DNA from: Sphaerospermopsis aphanizomenoides BCCUSP55
Lineage (GTDB): Bacteria > Cyanobacteriota > Cyanobacteriia > Cyanobacteriales > Nostocaceae
Assembly: GCF_001586785.1 (NCBI RefSeq)
Contig: NZ_LUFH02000016.1
Location: 1 to 64,000, forward strand
DNA: 64,000 bases
Reading direction: 5' to 3'
Shown: piece after piece, positions 54,189-62,061 of the stretch
Numbering within the stretch: position 1 is the first letter of the stretch
How the letters are laid out: each line of letters starts with the position of its first letter
Position numbers and translations under genes: made by a program
The notes under the pieces: generated by a model
Seen by the model: the letters and a program-made list of their open reading frames with translations, nothing else
The model's database searches: none
What the model was told of the DNA's origin: nothing

Positions 54189-54473
54189 ATGCCAAAAGCA
54201 ACTTGGAACGGCGCTATTTTAGCCGAAAGCGACAAAACCGTAGTCGTAGAAGGAAACCATTACTTCCCTGCTGACGCAATTAACAAACAGTATTTTACCG
54301 ATAGCAACACCCACACCACTTGTCCCTGGAAAGGAGTTGCTAGTTACTACAGCATCGAAGTAGATGGACAAGTTAACAAAGATGCAGCTTGGTACTATCC
54401 CACCACCAAAGAGAAAGCGAAAAATATCGAAGGATATATCGCTTTCTGGAAGGGTGTTAAGGTGGAAGCTTAG
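54189..54473 (+). CDS. DUF427 family protein
   Basis: Small soluble protein of 94 residues that matches DUF427: WNGAILAESDKTVVVEGNHYFP, CPWKGVASYYSIEVDG and AAWYYPTTKEKAKNIEGYIAF. The function is unknown. The single-domain form is usual in cyanobacteria. Two hairpins follow the stop, of which the second, with a T-tract, is a plausible terminator. Confidence 0.9.
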   Translation: MPKATWNGAILAESDKTVVVEGNHYFPADAINKQYFTDSNTHTTCPWKGVASYYSIEVDGQVNKDAAWYYPTTKEKAKNIEGYIAFWKGVKVEA

Positions 54474-54507
54474 ACTAAAATGAAATTACCATAGCCATTC
54501 GTTTAGC

Positions 54508-54525
54508 CAGGGAATAAATTCCCTG
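54508..54525. repeat. CAGGGAATAAATTCCCTG palindrome
   Basis: Perfect 8-bp stem around an AA loop after the DUF427 gene. The CAGGGAAT/ATTCCCTG motif is a recurrent intergenic palindrome in cyanobacteria, typically found together with the AGTCGGTT palindrome, as here. Confidence 0.7.
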
Positions 54526-54557
54526 TCTAATAGCTAAAGTCGGTTAAAACCGACTAA

Positions 54558-54575
54558 TTTTTAGGAAGTAAATGT
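54558..54575 (+). terminator. AGTCGGTT-AA-AACCGACT hairpin
   Basis: Perfect 8-bp stem followed by AATTTTT. It fits an intrinsic terminator for the DUF427 gene and is also the second half of a cyanobacterial REP-like doublet with the palindrome at 54508. Further downstream, 54634-54668 carries TGATTACTGATTACTGATAGCTGAATGCTGA, a CAGC-type repeat. Confidence 0.7.
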
Positions 54576-54671
54576 CTATTGTGGAATCGGGTAAACTTTT
54601 GATTTGATGCACAACCTATCGACATTATAGGTTAAGCTGATTACTGATTACTGATAGCTGAATGCTGACAT

Positions 54672-55106
54672 TTAATCCTTAGCAATGACAATATCATTTG
54701 ACTTAATCACAGCATAAGCTTCTGTCCCTTCAACTAATTCTAACTCCTCAGCAGATACTCTAGTAATCATTGAAGTTAACTCAACTTTATGGACAATTTC
54801 TAAAGTCACTTCCGTATTAACAGTTCCCGTCGTCACTCGTTTGACAATTCCCTTCAAAACATTACGAGAACTAACTTTTAATGGTTTTTTTGGACTAATA
54901 ATTTCCATCTCCGGAGTTGGAGGTTCTGCTTTTTCCTGGTGAGTTGGTCGTGATTTTTCGGGTGCAGAAGATTTATGGAGACTACGAACTAATTCCCGCA
55001 AAATCTCAGTTTTAGTACGCTGAGAGTGCTGACAGAACTCTTCTAAAATTTTCCGTTCTTCTTCTGAGGTTTGGAATGTAACCCAACCTTGCTCTTTTCT
55101 GGGCAT
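54672..55106 (-). CDS. Mop/TOBE molybdate-binding domain protein with RHH-like N-terminus
   Basis: Protein of 144 residues. The N-terminal segment EERKILEEFCQHSQRTKTEILRELVRSL looks like a ribbon-helix-helix or similar DNA-binding helix, followed by a Pro/Lys-rich linker. The C-terminal RNVLKGIVKRVTTGTVNTEVTLEI...ELVEGTEAYAVIKSNDIVI is a single Mop (TOBE) domain that binds molybdate. It may be a molybdate-responsive regulator. That is inference, because the DNA-binding part is only weakly recognisable. Confidence 0.8.
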   Translation of the reverse strand: MPRKEQGWVTFQTSEEERKILEEFCQHSQRTKTEILRELVRSLHKSSAPEKSRPTHQEKAEPPTPEMEIISPKKPLKVSSRNVLKGIVKRVTTGTVNTEVTLEIVHKVELTSMITRVSAEELELVEGTEAYAVIKSNDIVIAKD

Positions 55107-55251
55107 ATATTTACCAATTTACCAATTTATTTGGTATTCATAATTATATAATGTTGATACAATCCTAGCAGGCACTGGCAGAAATTAATCATACCTACTT
55201 GTACAATGGAAGAATAAGAGATACTAAAGCATTTTATTTTGTGAGATTTTT

Positions 55252-56103
55252 GTGAATTTTTTTATTGGTTGTGCAGTTTGGGCATATAAAGGTTGGGTGG
55301 GCGAACTTTATCCCCCAGGAACTCGCACCACAGACTTCTTACATCTTTACAGTCGGCGCTTCACTACGGTAGAAGGTAATACCACTTTTTACGCCGTACC
55401 TAACGCAGAAACCGTTACCCGTTGGGCGACAGAAACACCTCCAGGCTTTGAATTTTGCTTAAAGTTACCGCGAGATATTACCCATCAAAAATTACTGCAA
55501 CCCCATATTTCTGAAGCTTTAGCATTTTTAGAGAGGATGCGCCCTCTAGGTAAGCATTTGGGTCCAATGTTTGCCCAGCTACCACCCAGTTACTCACCTG
55601 CATTACTCGATGATTTGCAGACATTTCTGGCAGCATGGCCACGTCAAGATGTACCGTTAGCATTAGAGGTGAGACATGGTGACTGGTTTAAAGAACCCCA
55701 TCAGAGTAATTTGACAGCTTTATTAAAAAATTTAGGAGTTGGTAGGGTTCTGTTAGATACACGCCCCGTTTATACTGGAGAAGACGACCCGCAATTAGCA
55801 TCAGAACGGCGTAAACCTCAATTACCTGTACAATTTTCTGTCACAGCACCTTTTACTTTAATTCGCTTTATTTCCCATCCACAGTTATCAGTAAATCAGC
55901 CATTTATGGCAGAATGGATAACGCAAATTCGACAATGGTTAAATGTAGGAATTAAAGTTTATTTGTTTGTCCATTGTCCCATAGAAGATATGTCTCCTAA
56001 TAATGCTCGTTATTTTCAACAATTATTAGAAGACAGTGTTTTAGAAATTCCGCCTTTACCTTGGAATCATCTTAGTCAATCTAATCAACTTAGTTTGTGG
56101 TAA
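55252..56103 (+). CDS. DUF72 family protein
   Basis: TIM-barrel-like protein of 283 residues: FFIGCAVWAYKGWVGELYPPGTR, TVEGNTTFYAVP, FCLKLPRDITHQ and LALEVRHGDWF are DUF72 landmarks. The activity is unknown. The GTG start has no clear ribosome-binding site, but the conserved GCAVWAYKGW begins within six residues, so the start should be close. It is read divergently from the Mop gene and convergently with the DCC gene. Confidence 0.88.
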   Translation: MNFFIGCAVWAYKGWVGELYPPGTRTTDFLHLYSRRFTTVEGNTTFYAVPNAETVTRWATETPPGFEFCLKLPRDITHQKLLQPHISEALAFLERMRPLGKHLGPMFAQLPPSYSPALLDDLQTFLAAWPRQDVPLALEVRHGDWFKEPHQSNLTALLKNLGVGRVLLDTRPVYTGEDDPQLASERRKPQLPVQFSVTAPFTLIRFISHPQLSVNQPFMAEWITQIRQWLNVGIKVYLFVHCPIEDMSPNNARYFQQLLEDSVLEIPPLPWNHLSQSNQLSLW

Positions 56104-56125
56104 GACTTTAAACTATGATTTTTGT

Positions 56126-56539
56126 TTAATTATTCTCAGTTGTGCAACTACCATCTACACAATATGCAGATTGATAGGTATCGCTACGTTTACCAAACAA
56201 AGTATAGCGATTGTCCCGGATTTGTTCATAAAACTTATCACCTACCCATTTCATGATCGGCAAGGAGCGATAAGCTTCTACAAACATACTACCCATGGGC
56301 AATAACCGCCTAATTTCCTCAATCGCATTGCTGCCTTGCCAACGTATCGAGGGAGTATTGCCATCAATTAAAATTATCCCCTGTTCACAATCTTGGTCTG
56401 TAATTCCCCATTGGCTTAATGTCTGCTTGTCTTGCATGGGGATGTAGCTAAACAGTAGTCCTTGGTCTAGATTTTCTAGCAACTGCACTAAAGTAACGCA
56501 AAGGTTACAATTGCCATCATAAATTACGTAGTGTTTCAC
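56126..56539 (-). CDS. DCC family (DUF393) thiol-disulfide oxidoreductase-like protein
   Basis: Protein of 137 residues with the DGNCNLC motif at about 8-14, the hallmark of the DCC family (predicted thiol-disulfide exchange). Further family text is SYIPMQDKQTLSQWGI and IRDNRYTLFGKRS. I start at the GTG at 56539, because GAGG lies six bases before it and the conserved YVIYDGNCNLC then lies at the N-terminus. A GTG at 56551 would add four residues. It lies 30 bases downstream of the HD-domain gene. Confidence 0.85.
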   Translation of the reverse strand: MKHYVIYDGNCNLCVTLVQLLENLDQGLLFSYIPMQDKQTLSQWGITDQDCEQGIILIDGNTPSIRWQGSNAIEEIRRLLPMGSMFVEAYRSLPIMKWVGDKFYEQIRDNRYTLFGKRSDTYQSAYCVDGSCTTENN

Positions 56540-56569
56540 AAAAAACCTCACGATTTGACTGTTTATTTT

Positions 56570-57226
56570 CTATTCCATATTGGCAGAGGAAAACAGAGTT
56601 TTTAATTCTGCCTGGAGATTCAATCGGGCTAATTCCTCAAAAGATTCTAACATTAAAGGGGTAGAATAAATAGATTGACGCTGTAAAAACTGCTCTAATA
56701 CTTTTCTTCTACCTGTAATATATTCAGATTCTTCTACCCAAGCATATTCCTGGCGGATGGCTTTGGCATATACTTGATAATCAATGGGTGCAGCACCTAA
56801 AATTGCTAAATCTGCATCCAATAAAACTTGACCATCTATATTATCAGCTTGATGCTTTTTAGTACATAGAATTAGATTTTTAACTTTGGTCATTTGATTA
56901 GCTGGAATTGCTAGTTTTGGCAACATCTCAGCAGCATATTCAGCACTTTTTTCTTCATTATCTTGAGCCTGAGTGTTATGTACTACATCATGAAACCAAG
57001 CTGCAAGTTGTACAGAGGGCAAATCTTGGAGATATATTTTCAAAATATCAATTGTGTTAAGAACAGAGTAAATATGTTGTAGTGTGTGATAATAGCGATC
57101 GCAACTAGAATAAGCTAAAACAAGGTCATCAAAGGCTGGTTTTGCTGTTATTCGGTCAACACCAAAGGCTTGGACTGTTTGCTGCCAACGAAAAAATAAG
57201 CTATCTATGAGGTTTTCTTTAGACAT
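56570..57226 (-). CDS. HD-domain phosphohydrolase-like protein
   Basis: Predicted metal-dependent HD protein of 218 residues. H/D landmarks are YYHTLQHI, AAWFHDVVHN (the HD pair) and the later DADLAILG Asp, with EESEYITGRRKVLEQFL near the C-terminus. Family members are annotated as predicted metal-dependent HD phosphohydrolases, and the substrate is unknown. The ATG at 57226 has AAGGA seven bases upstream and is preferred over one at 57244. It forms a short unit with the DCC gene. Confidence 0.83.
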   Translation of the reverse strand: MSKENLIDSLFFRWQQTVQAFGVDRITAKPAFDDLVLAYSSCDRYYHTLQHIYSVLNTIDILKIYLQDLPSVQLAAWFHDVVHNTQAQDNEEKSAEYAAEMLPKLAIPANQMTKVKNLILCTKKHQADNIDGQVLLDADLAILGAAPIDYQVYAKAIRQEYAWVEESEYITGRRKVLEQFLQRQSIYSTPLMLESFEELARLNLQAELKTLFSSANME

Positions 57227-57356
57227 ATAGCAATCCTTAATCATTTGCGCTTAATATTTCTTAACCTCACGCTCTTGACTTAATTGGACTAAACTAGCAT
57301 AATAAAGATGAAAAATTTTGTAGCAATCAATCACAAGCAGATTCTATAAAATTCAT

Positions 57357-57429
57357 GGGGTTATAGCTCAATTGGTAGAGCGCTTCAATGGCATTGAAGA
57401 GGTCAGCGGTTCGATTCCGCTTAACTCCA
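57357..57429 (+). tRNA. tRNA-Ala (anticodon GGC)
   Basis: A 73-base cloverleaf: acceptor GGGGTTA pairs with TAACTCC, the D-arm is GCTC-AATTGGTA-GAGC, and the anticodon stem CTTCA/TGAAG closes the 7-base loop ATGGCAT with anticodon GGC. The variable loop is AGGTC and the T-arm AGCGG-TTCGATT-CCGCT. The discriminator base is A, and CCA is not encoded. It reads alanine codons GCC and GCT. Confidence 0.96.
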
Positions 57430-57494
57430 TTCGTGCATTAAATTATTATACAGTCTGGGAATCAGATGATGTTACTAATTCCCAGTCCTAAATC

Positions 57495-58307
57495 CTAACC
57501 ACCATTGCCATCAGTTGGCGGTGTTTTTTCCGGTGGTGCTTCTACTGGAGGAACAGGAGTTACATCGGCTACTATTTCCTCTTTCACCTCTGTTGCTAAC
57601 GGAGTTGAAGCTTGAGATTCTTCCGTTTCGGTGGTAGAGATAGACTCTGTTAATGGTTCAGATGAGGGAACAGTTACTGCTTCTGTGACAACTTCGGATT
57701 CTTTTGGGTTTGCTGGTACAGTGACTTCCGTTTGACTTACAGATTCAGTGGTTGGTTCTGCGCTGGTAACACTCTCTGCTTCTGTGGAGATTTCTTCAGC
57801 GGGTGGTTCTACTACTGGACTTGGTGGTTCTGGAATAGGAGTCGTGTTATCAATAATCTCCACCACAGGTTTATTTGTGGGTACAGAAGGAGTTTTACTG
57901 ACAGTTTGCTGTACCTTCCCCTTCACACCACTGAAGACATTACCAATTAATGTGGGTAATTGTGATAACTTTTCCTGCCAAGAAAACTTTGCTACCTGCT
58001 CTTGTACACTGACCTTAATTAACTCTGGACTGGGAATAGGTGTTTGTTGTACTTCTGGAGTCAGTTGACGACGTAAAGACAGGGTTTGCCAACCAAACCA
58101 CACTAACAGAGATACACTAGCTATATGGCCTAATAACAACCCCCCTGTAATCCGGGGTGCAAAAATCCATAATACTAAAGCATAAAATAAACCCACTCCA
58201 CTCCAAACAAAATCATTCTTGCGGTGGATTTCTGGAAAAAAGAACGCCGATATGTAAATAGCTAAACTTCCCAGTGCGACTACCAAGGCTAGGAGATAGG
58301 CAAGCAT
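57495..58307 (-). CDS. Ycf66 family protein
   Basis: Cyanobacterial and plastid protein of 270 residues. The N-terminal about 80 residues match Ycf66: three hydrophobic segments, LLALVVALGSLAIYISAFF, FVWSGVGLFYALVLWIFAPRI and GGLLLGHIASVSLLVWFGWQ. The C-terminal 170 residues are a low-complexity Pro/Glu/Thr/Val tail (PVVEPPAEEISTEAES), which is unrelated and probably disordered. The function is unknown. The tail explains the long open frames on the other strand, which are not genes. Confidence 0.9.
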   Translation of the reverse strand: MLAYLLALVVALGSLAIYISAFFFPEIHRKNDFVWSGVGLFYALVLWIFAPRITGGLLLGHIASVSLLVWFGWQTLSLRRQLTPEVQQTPIPSPELIKVSVQEQVAKFSWQEKLSQLPTLIGNVFSGVKGKVQQTVSKTPSVPTNKPVVEIIDNTTPIPEPPSPVVEPPAEEISTEAESVTSAEPTTESVSQTEVTVPANPKESEVVTEAVTVPSSEPLTESISTTETEESQASTPLATEVKEEIVADVTPVPPVEAPPEKTPPTDGNGG

Positions 58308-58539
58308 TGTTTCATACTCCTTACTGTTTTATTTGTGCCAGTATTTCCATTTTGCAAATTTTGTCACTAAATTGTTGACTCAGATACAAATTAAAATTAA
58401 TTATCTGTATGAGTTGTGATTTATTGTCATTTACATCAACTCTTAATGTCTTCTTTAGGAGTGAAGCCAAAATCTCGGTTTACCCTTAAAGGTGAAAGGA
58501 TCTGCAAGAGTTAGCCAAACCCAAAAGAAGATTTGAAAT

Positions 58540-59970
58540 ATGACCCTACAAAGCTTTGGTGTGATTGGATTAGCCGTAATGGGCGAAAACATCGCTCTAA
58601 ACGTTGAGCGTAATGGCTTCCCAATTGCAGTTTACAACCGTTCTCGTGAAAAAACCGATGCCTTCATGGCGCAACGCGCTGGAGGACGGAATGTGGTTGC
58701 AGCCTTTACCCTCGAAGAATTCGTTGCTGCACTAGAACGTCCCCGCAAAATCCTTGTAATGGTACAAGCTGGTAAGCCTGTTGATGCGGTAATTCAACAG
58801 CTTAAACCCTTATTGCAAGAAGGCGATATCATCATTGACGGTGGTAATTCTTGGTTTGAAGATACCGAAAGACGTACTCAGGAATTAGAACCCACTGGTT
58901 TACGTTATATCGGTATGGGTGTGAGTGGTGGTGAAGAAGGGGCGCTTAATGGACCTTCTCTCATGCCCGGAGGTACAAAAAGTTCCTATGAGTATCTATC
59001 TCCCATTTTCAACAAAATCGCTGCTCAAGTTGATGATGGTCCTTGTGTCACCTATATTGGACCCGGTGGTTCAGGTCACTATGTAAAAATGGTTCACAAC
59101 GGCATTGAGTACGGCGATATGCAGTTAATTGCAGAAGCTTACGATTTGCTCAAAAATGTCGGTGGTTTAAGTGCTGCACAGCTACATGAAGTATTTGCTG
59201 AGTGGAATAAAACCGACGAACTTAATTCATTTTTGATTGAGATTACAGCCAATATTTTCCCCTACGTTGACCCAGAAACTAAGAAACCCTTAGTTGATTT
59301 GATTGTTGACGCTGCGGGACAAAAAGGAACCGGTCGTTGGACTGTACAAACTGCTTTGGAATTAGGCGTTGCTATTCCTACAATTACTGCTGCTGTTAAT
59401 TCCCGGATTATCTCTTCGATTAGAGATGAACGGATTGCTGCATCTAAACAATTAACAGGTCCTGTTCCTAGCCAGTTTAAAGACATTAAGACTTTTGTGA
59501 ACATGGTGCGTGATGCCCTTTATTGTTCCAAAATCTGTTCTTATGCTCAAGGTATGGCGTTGATATCGACAGCTTCTACCACCTATAATTGGGGTCTAAA
59601 TCTGGGTGAAATGGCTCGGATTTGGAAGGGTGGCTGTATTATTCGTGCTGGTTTCTTGAATAAGATTAAGAAAGCCTTTGACGAAAATCCTGGCTTACCT
59701 AACTTGTTGTTAGCACCTGAATTTAAGCAAACAATTCTGGATAGACAAGCTGCTTGGCGGGAAGTAATTGTTACTGCTGCTAAGATGGGTATTCCTGTTC
59801 CTGCTTTTAGTGCTTCTCTTGATTATTTCGATAGTTACCGTCGTGAACGCTTACCTCAAAACTTGACTCAAGCACAACGCGACTATTTCGGCGCTCACAC
59901 CTACAAGCGTACCGATAAAGAAGGAACTTTCCACACTGAATGGGTTCCTATTGCTGAAGCTAAGAAGTAA
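58540..59970 (+). CDS. gnd: 6-phosphogluconate dehydrogenase (decarboxylating)
   Basis: Oxidative pentose phosphate enzyme of 476 residues that converts 6-phosphogluconate plus NADP to ribulose-5-phosphate, CO2 and NADPH. It is important at night and in heterocysts. The NADP site is GVIGLAVMGENIALNVERNGF, and GVSGGEEGALNGPSLMPGG and YVKMVHNGIEYGDMQ carry catalytic residues (K183-type Lys in KMVHNGIEY). The C-terminal tail TYKRTDKEGTFHTEW is the usual dimer arm. A GC-rich hairpin follows. It is intact. Confidence 0.97.
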   Translation: MTLQSFGVIGLAVMGENIALNVERNGFPIAVYNRSREKTDAFMAQRAGGRNVVAAFTLEEFVAALERPRKILVMVQAGKPVDAVIQQLKPLLQEGDIIIDGGNSWFEDTERRTQELEPTGLRYIGMGVSGGEEGALNGPSLMPGGTKSSYEYLSPIFNKIAAQVDDGPCVTYIGPGGSGHYVKMVHNGIEYGDMQLIAEAYDLLKNVGGLSAAQLHEVFAEWNKTDELNSFLIEITANIFPYVDPETKKPLVDLIVDAAGQKGTGRWTVQTALELGVAIPTITAAVNSRIISSIRDERIAASKQLTGPVPSQFKDIKTFVNMVRDALYCSKICSYAQGMALISTASTTYNWGLNLGEMARIWKGGCIIRAGFLNKIKKAFDENPGLPNLLLAPEFKQTILDRQAAWREVIVTAAKMGIPVPAFSASLDYFDSYRRERLPQNLTQAQRDYFGAHTYKRTDKEGTFHTEWVPIAEAKK

Positions 59971-60036
59971 GAGACTTCTTCTGGTTAAGCTTTAAAATTC
60001 AGTCCTTGCTGTTGACTTTGGCAAGGTTGGCTGTAG

Positions 60037-60055
60037 GGGCGGGGTTTCCCCGCCC
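60037..60055 (+). terminator. Terminator after gnd
   Basis: GGGCGGGG-TTT-CCCCGCCC, a perfect 8-bp GC stem with 3-base loop, 66 bases after the gnd stop, followed by TTAATT. It is the strongest hairpin of this intergenic region and separates gnd from the structured RNA and defence genes. Confidence 0.85.
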
Positions 60056-60127
60056 TTAATTGTAAGAGTCAGATGCTATTGAATTTATTTCAAAAGTTAT
60101 GCTACAATCTTTAAACAAAAATATCAT

Positions 60128-60411
60128 GCGGGGATAGCAGGTATCTATGCTTTCCCGAAAGCTTCGTAATAAAGGTTCTTCTGGAAGTTCTCAATGGCTG
60201 CTCAACAGTGCAAGAGTTGTCCTTGTTCTTCGTGAACATTAAGGATAGTCTTATGATTGCACCTGTTATATATGTGATTGCTGGTTCATGCGGGGTAGCG
60301 TTGCTGCGGAGGTCTGGTGACTACCCAAGTGTACTGAGAGCAGTGGTGGAAGCTGAAAGAGATTCCTGTCGAAGAGTCAACGCTGGGGGTTCGATTCCCC
60401 CACCCCGCACC
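60128..60411 (+). ncRNA. Unidentified structured RNA with tRNA-like 3' end
   Basis: A region of about 280 bases with several strong helices and no gene. The 3' part reads as a tRNA end: T-arm GGGGG-TTCGATT-CCCCC at 60385-60401 and acceptor-like ACCCCGC-A-CC at 60402-60411. These bases pair with GCGGGGT at 60290-60296, and the stem continues AGCGTTG (60297-60303) with CAACGCT (60378-60384). There is no D-arm or anticodon arm of normal form, because about 75 bases separate the strands. Upstream, TCATGCGGGG(A)TAGC is present twice (60124 and 60286), and 60208-60262 is a long imperfect hairpin (GTGCAA/TTGCAC, TCCTT/AAGGA, GTTC/GAAC). It may be a pseudo-tRNA, an integration site or a dedicated RNA of the adjacent defence genes. 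I cannot assign a known family. Confidence 0.5.
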
Positions 60412-60615
60412 TTCTCTAACATACTTGTAAAATACAAGATTGGGCTAACGAAAGGAAACTCAACAGCCTTGTAAGAAAGATTAAATACATTAGGATAAGA
60501 TATATCTTGGGGTATTTGAAAATAGAGAAATATAAATAAGGTGAAGTGATCAAGCAACAATAGCAATAATATTGTTACTAAAAATCAAAAATAATCTCAT
60601 AAATAAAAAAAAACT

Positions 60616-62058
60616 ATGTATATAAGAAAAATTGAAATGAAAAATATGTGGAGAAATGAATGTTTATGGAAACTCAATGAAGATGTCAATGTTTTGATTG
60701 GCAAAAATGGTTCAGGAAAATCAACAATATGACGAATGCTTTATGAAGCAGTATTGCCTGTTGAAGATAGCAAATTGGATTTTAGGTTATTTGACCCCAT
60801 TGATGAAATAATTATCGAGTTAGAAGATGATATTGTCGTCAGAGTTAATAGTGAAAGTAGAAGTATAACGGCAAACAAAGAAATTACCAATTATAATCTG
60901 AATATAAACTTTATTAATACTTTTGATGTGGTTGAAAAGAGGTTAAACCCAGATACCACATTACTTGACTACCAACTTGATAACTTAAAACACGAATTTG
61001 TTACTTATCAAAGAGATTTATCTAATCAAGTAGAAGAAACATTTAAAATAGATGATAAAGCAACAAGAAGAAATCAATTAGCTAGAATTGAATCTATTTA
61101 TGATACAAAAAATATATTCATTAAGATTTTAACTCAATTATTTAATGATACAGAAAAAAAAATTGATGAAAAGGAATTTCACGTTTTAAAACAAGGAATC
61201 CAAACACCTATACTACCAGAAAATTTGTCATCTGGAGAGAAACAGATGTTGATTATCTTATTAACAACATTACTTCAAGATAGGAAAGATTCTATATTAT
61301 TAATGGATGAGCCAGAAATATCGCTGCATATTGATTGGCAAAGGAGTTTAATCTCAAACATAAGGCAGATAAATCCAAATTGCCAAATTATTATTACAAC
61401 TCATTCACCGACTGTTTGGTATGAAGGCTGGATTGAAGAAGTTACACAAATAGAAGATATTCAGTCAACTTCAGATTTAGTAACAGAAAGTACCATTTTA
61501 AAAGAAAAAACTGATCAATTAGGAGAACGTGTACAAGAAATAAAAAGTATTTTTGGCAGCTTTTCGGGAAACAAATTACGTAAACTTTATCAATTTAATC
61601 GCAAAATTAGTGAATATACCTCATTTACAAAAGATGAATGTCTTCAATTATTAGATTTTCTGAAAGAGAATACAATTTATCCTGATGTCATAACATTTAC
61701 TACTCTTATTTCCAAGCTCAATAATTATAAAGATGCAAAAGAGATTTTTGATTTAATGACCGCAGAAACTTATAGTAAATCATCTCATGTCAAGCCTAAT
61801 GATATAACTCTTAATACTTTGATTAAAAAAGTCAGTGGAGTTGAAGAAGGCATTGACCTTATTCATAATATAAATCACAACATAAATGAAAACCTGGAAT
61901 TGCTTCCTGATATTATAACTTTCAGCACTTTACTTGGGAAAGCAAGAAATATGGATGAAATTAGATCACTTGAAGAAGCACGAGCCTATTATGGAATTAA
62001 AGCAAATAATATTTACTTAAATAAATTGGCTTTTAAGGGGTTTCAGGGAGGACGATAA
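60616..62058 (+). pseudogene. AAA ATPase with C-terminal pentatricopeptide repeats (AriA-like), with in-frame TGA
   Basis: Continuous frame of 480 codons interrupted only by TGA at 60730-60732 (codon 39), immediately after the Walker A GKNGSGKST at 29-37. The rest shows signature LSSGEKQ at 204-210, Walker B ILLMDEPE with D231-E232 and H-loop TTHS with H263, so this is a SMC/OLD-type AAA ATPase resembling AriA of PARIS. From about 357 to 475 come PPR-like repeats with TFTTLI, TLNTLI and TFSTLL starts spaced 39, 36 and 33 residues. PPR modules bind RNA and are rare in bacteria. A truncated product from ATG 60736 would lack the P-loop. No clear ribosome-binding site precedes the upstream ATG at 60616. 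It is followed after three bases by the DUF4435 gene. The TGA may be a real nonsense mutation or a sequence error. Confidence 0.8.
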
Positions 62059-62061
62059 CAA

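Noticed and set aside
57732-58068. Plus-strand frames opposite the Ycf66 gene
   Set aside because: They come from the low-complexity Pro/Glu/Thr tail of Ycf66 on the minus strand.
60290-60411. A normal tRNA-Leu or tRNA-Ser gene
   Set aside because: Acceptor and T-arm fit, but there is no D-arm or anticodon arm and the spacing is about 30 bases too long even for a class II tRNA.
60128-60411. tmRNA (ssrA)
   Set aside because: No tag reading frame resembling the cyanobacterial tag and no typical 5' end is present.
60208-60474. An 88-codon plus-strand frame and an 81-codon minus-strand frame over the tRNA-like region
   Set aside because: The minus-strand frame gives the RGGGIEPPAL text that typically arises from reading tRNA T-arms backwards, and neither frame has a ribosome-binding site. 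The region is better explained as structured RNA.
13896-60732. UGA recoding (for example selenocysteine) as the reason for two in-frame TGA codons
   Set aside because: All other genes use normal codons, no SECIS-like hairpin is seen after either TGA, and no selenocysteine genes are visible. Mutation or base error is simpler.
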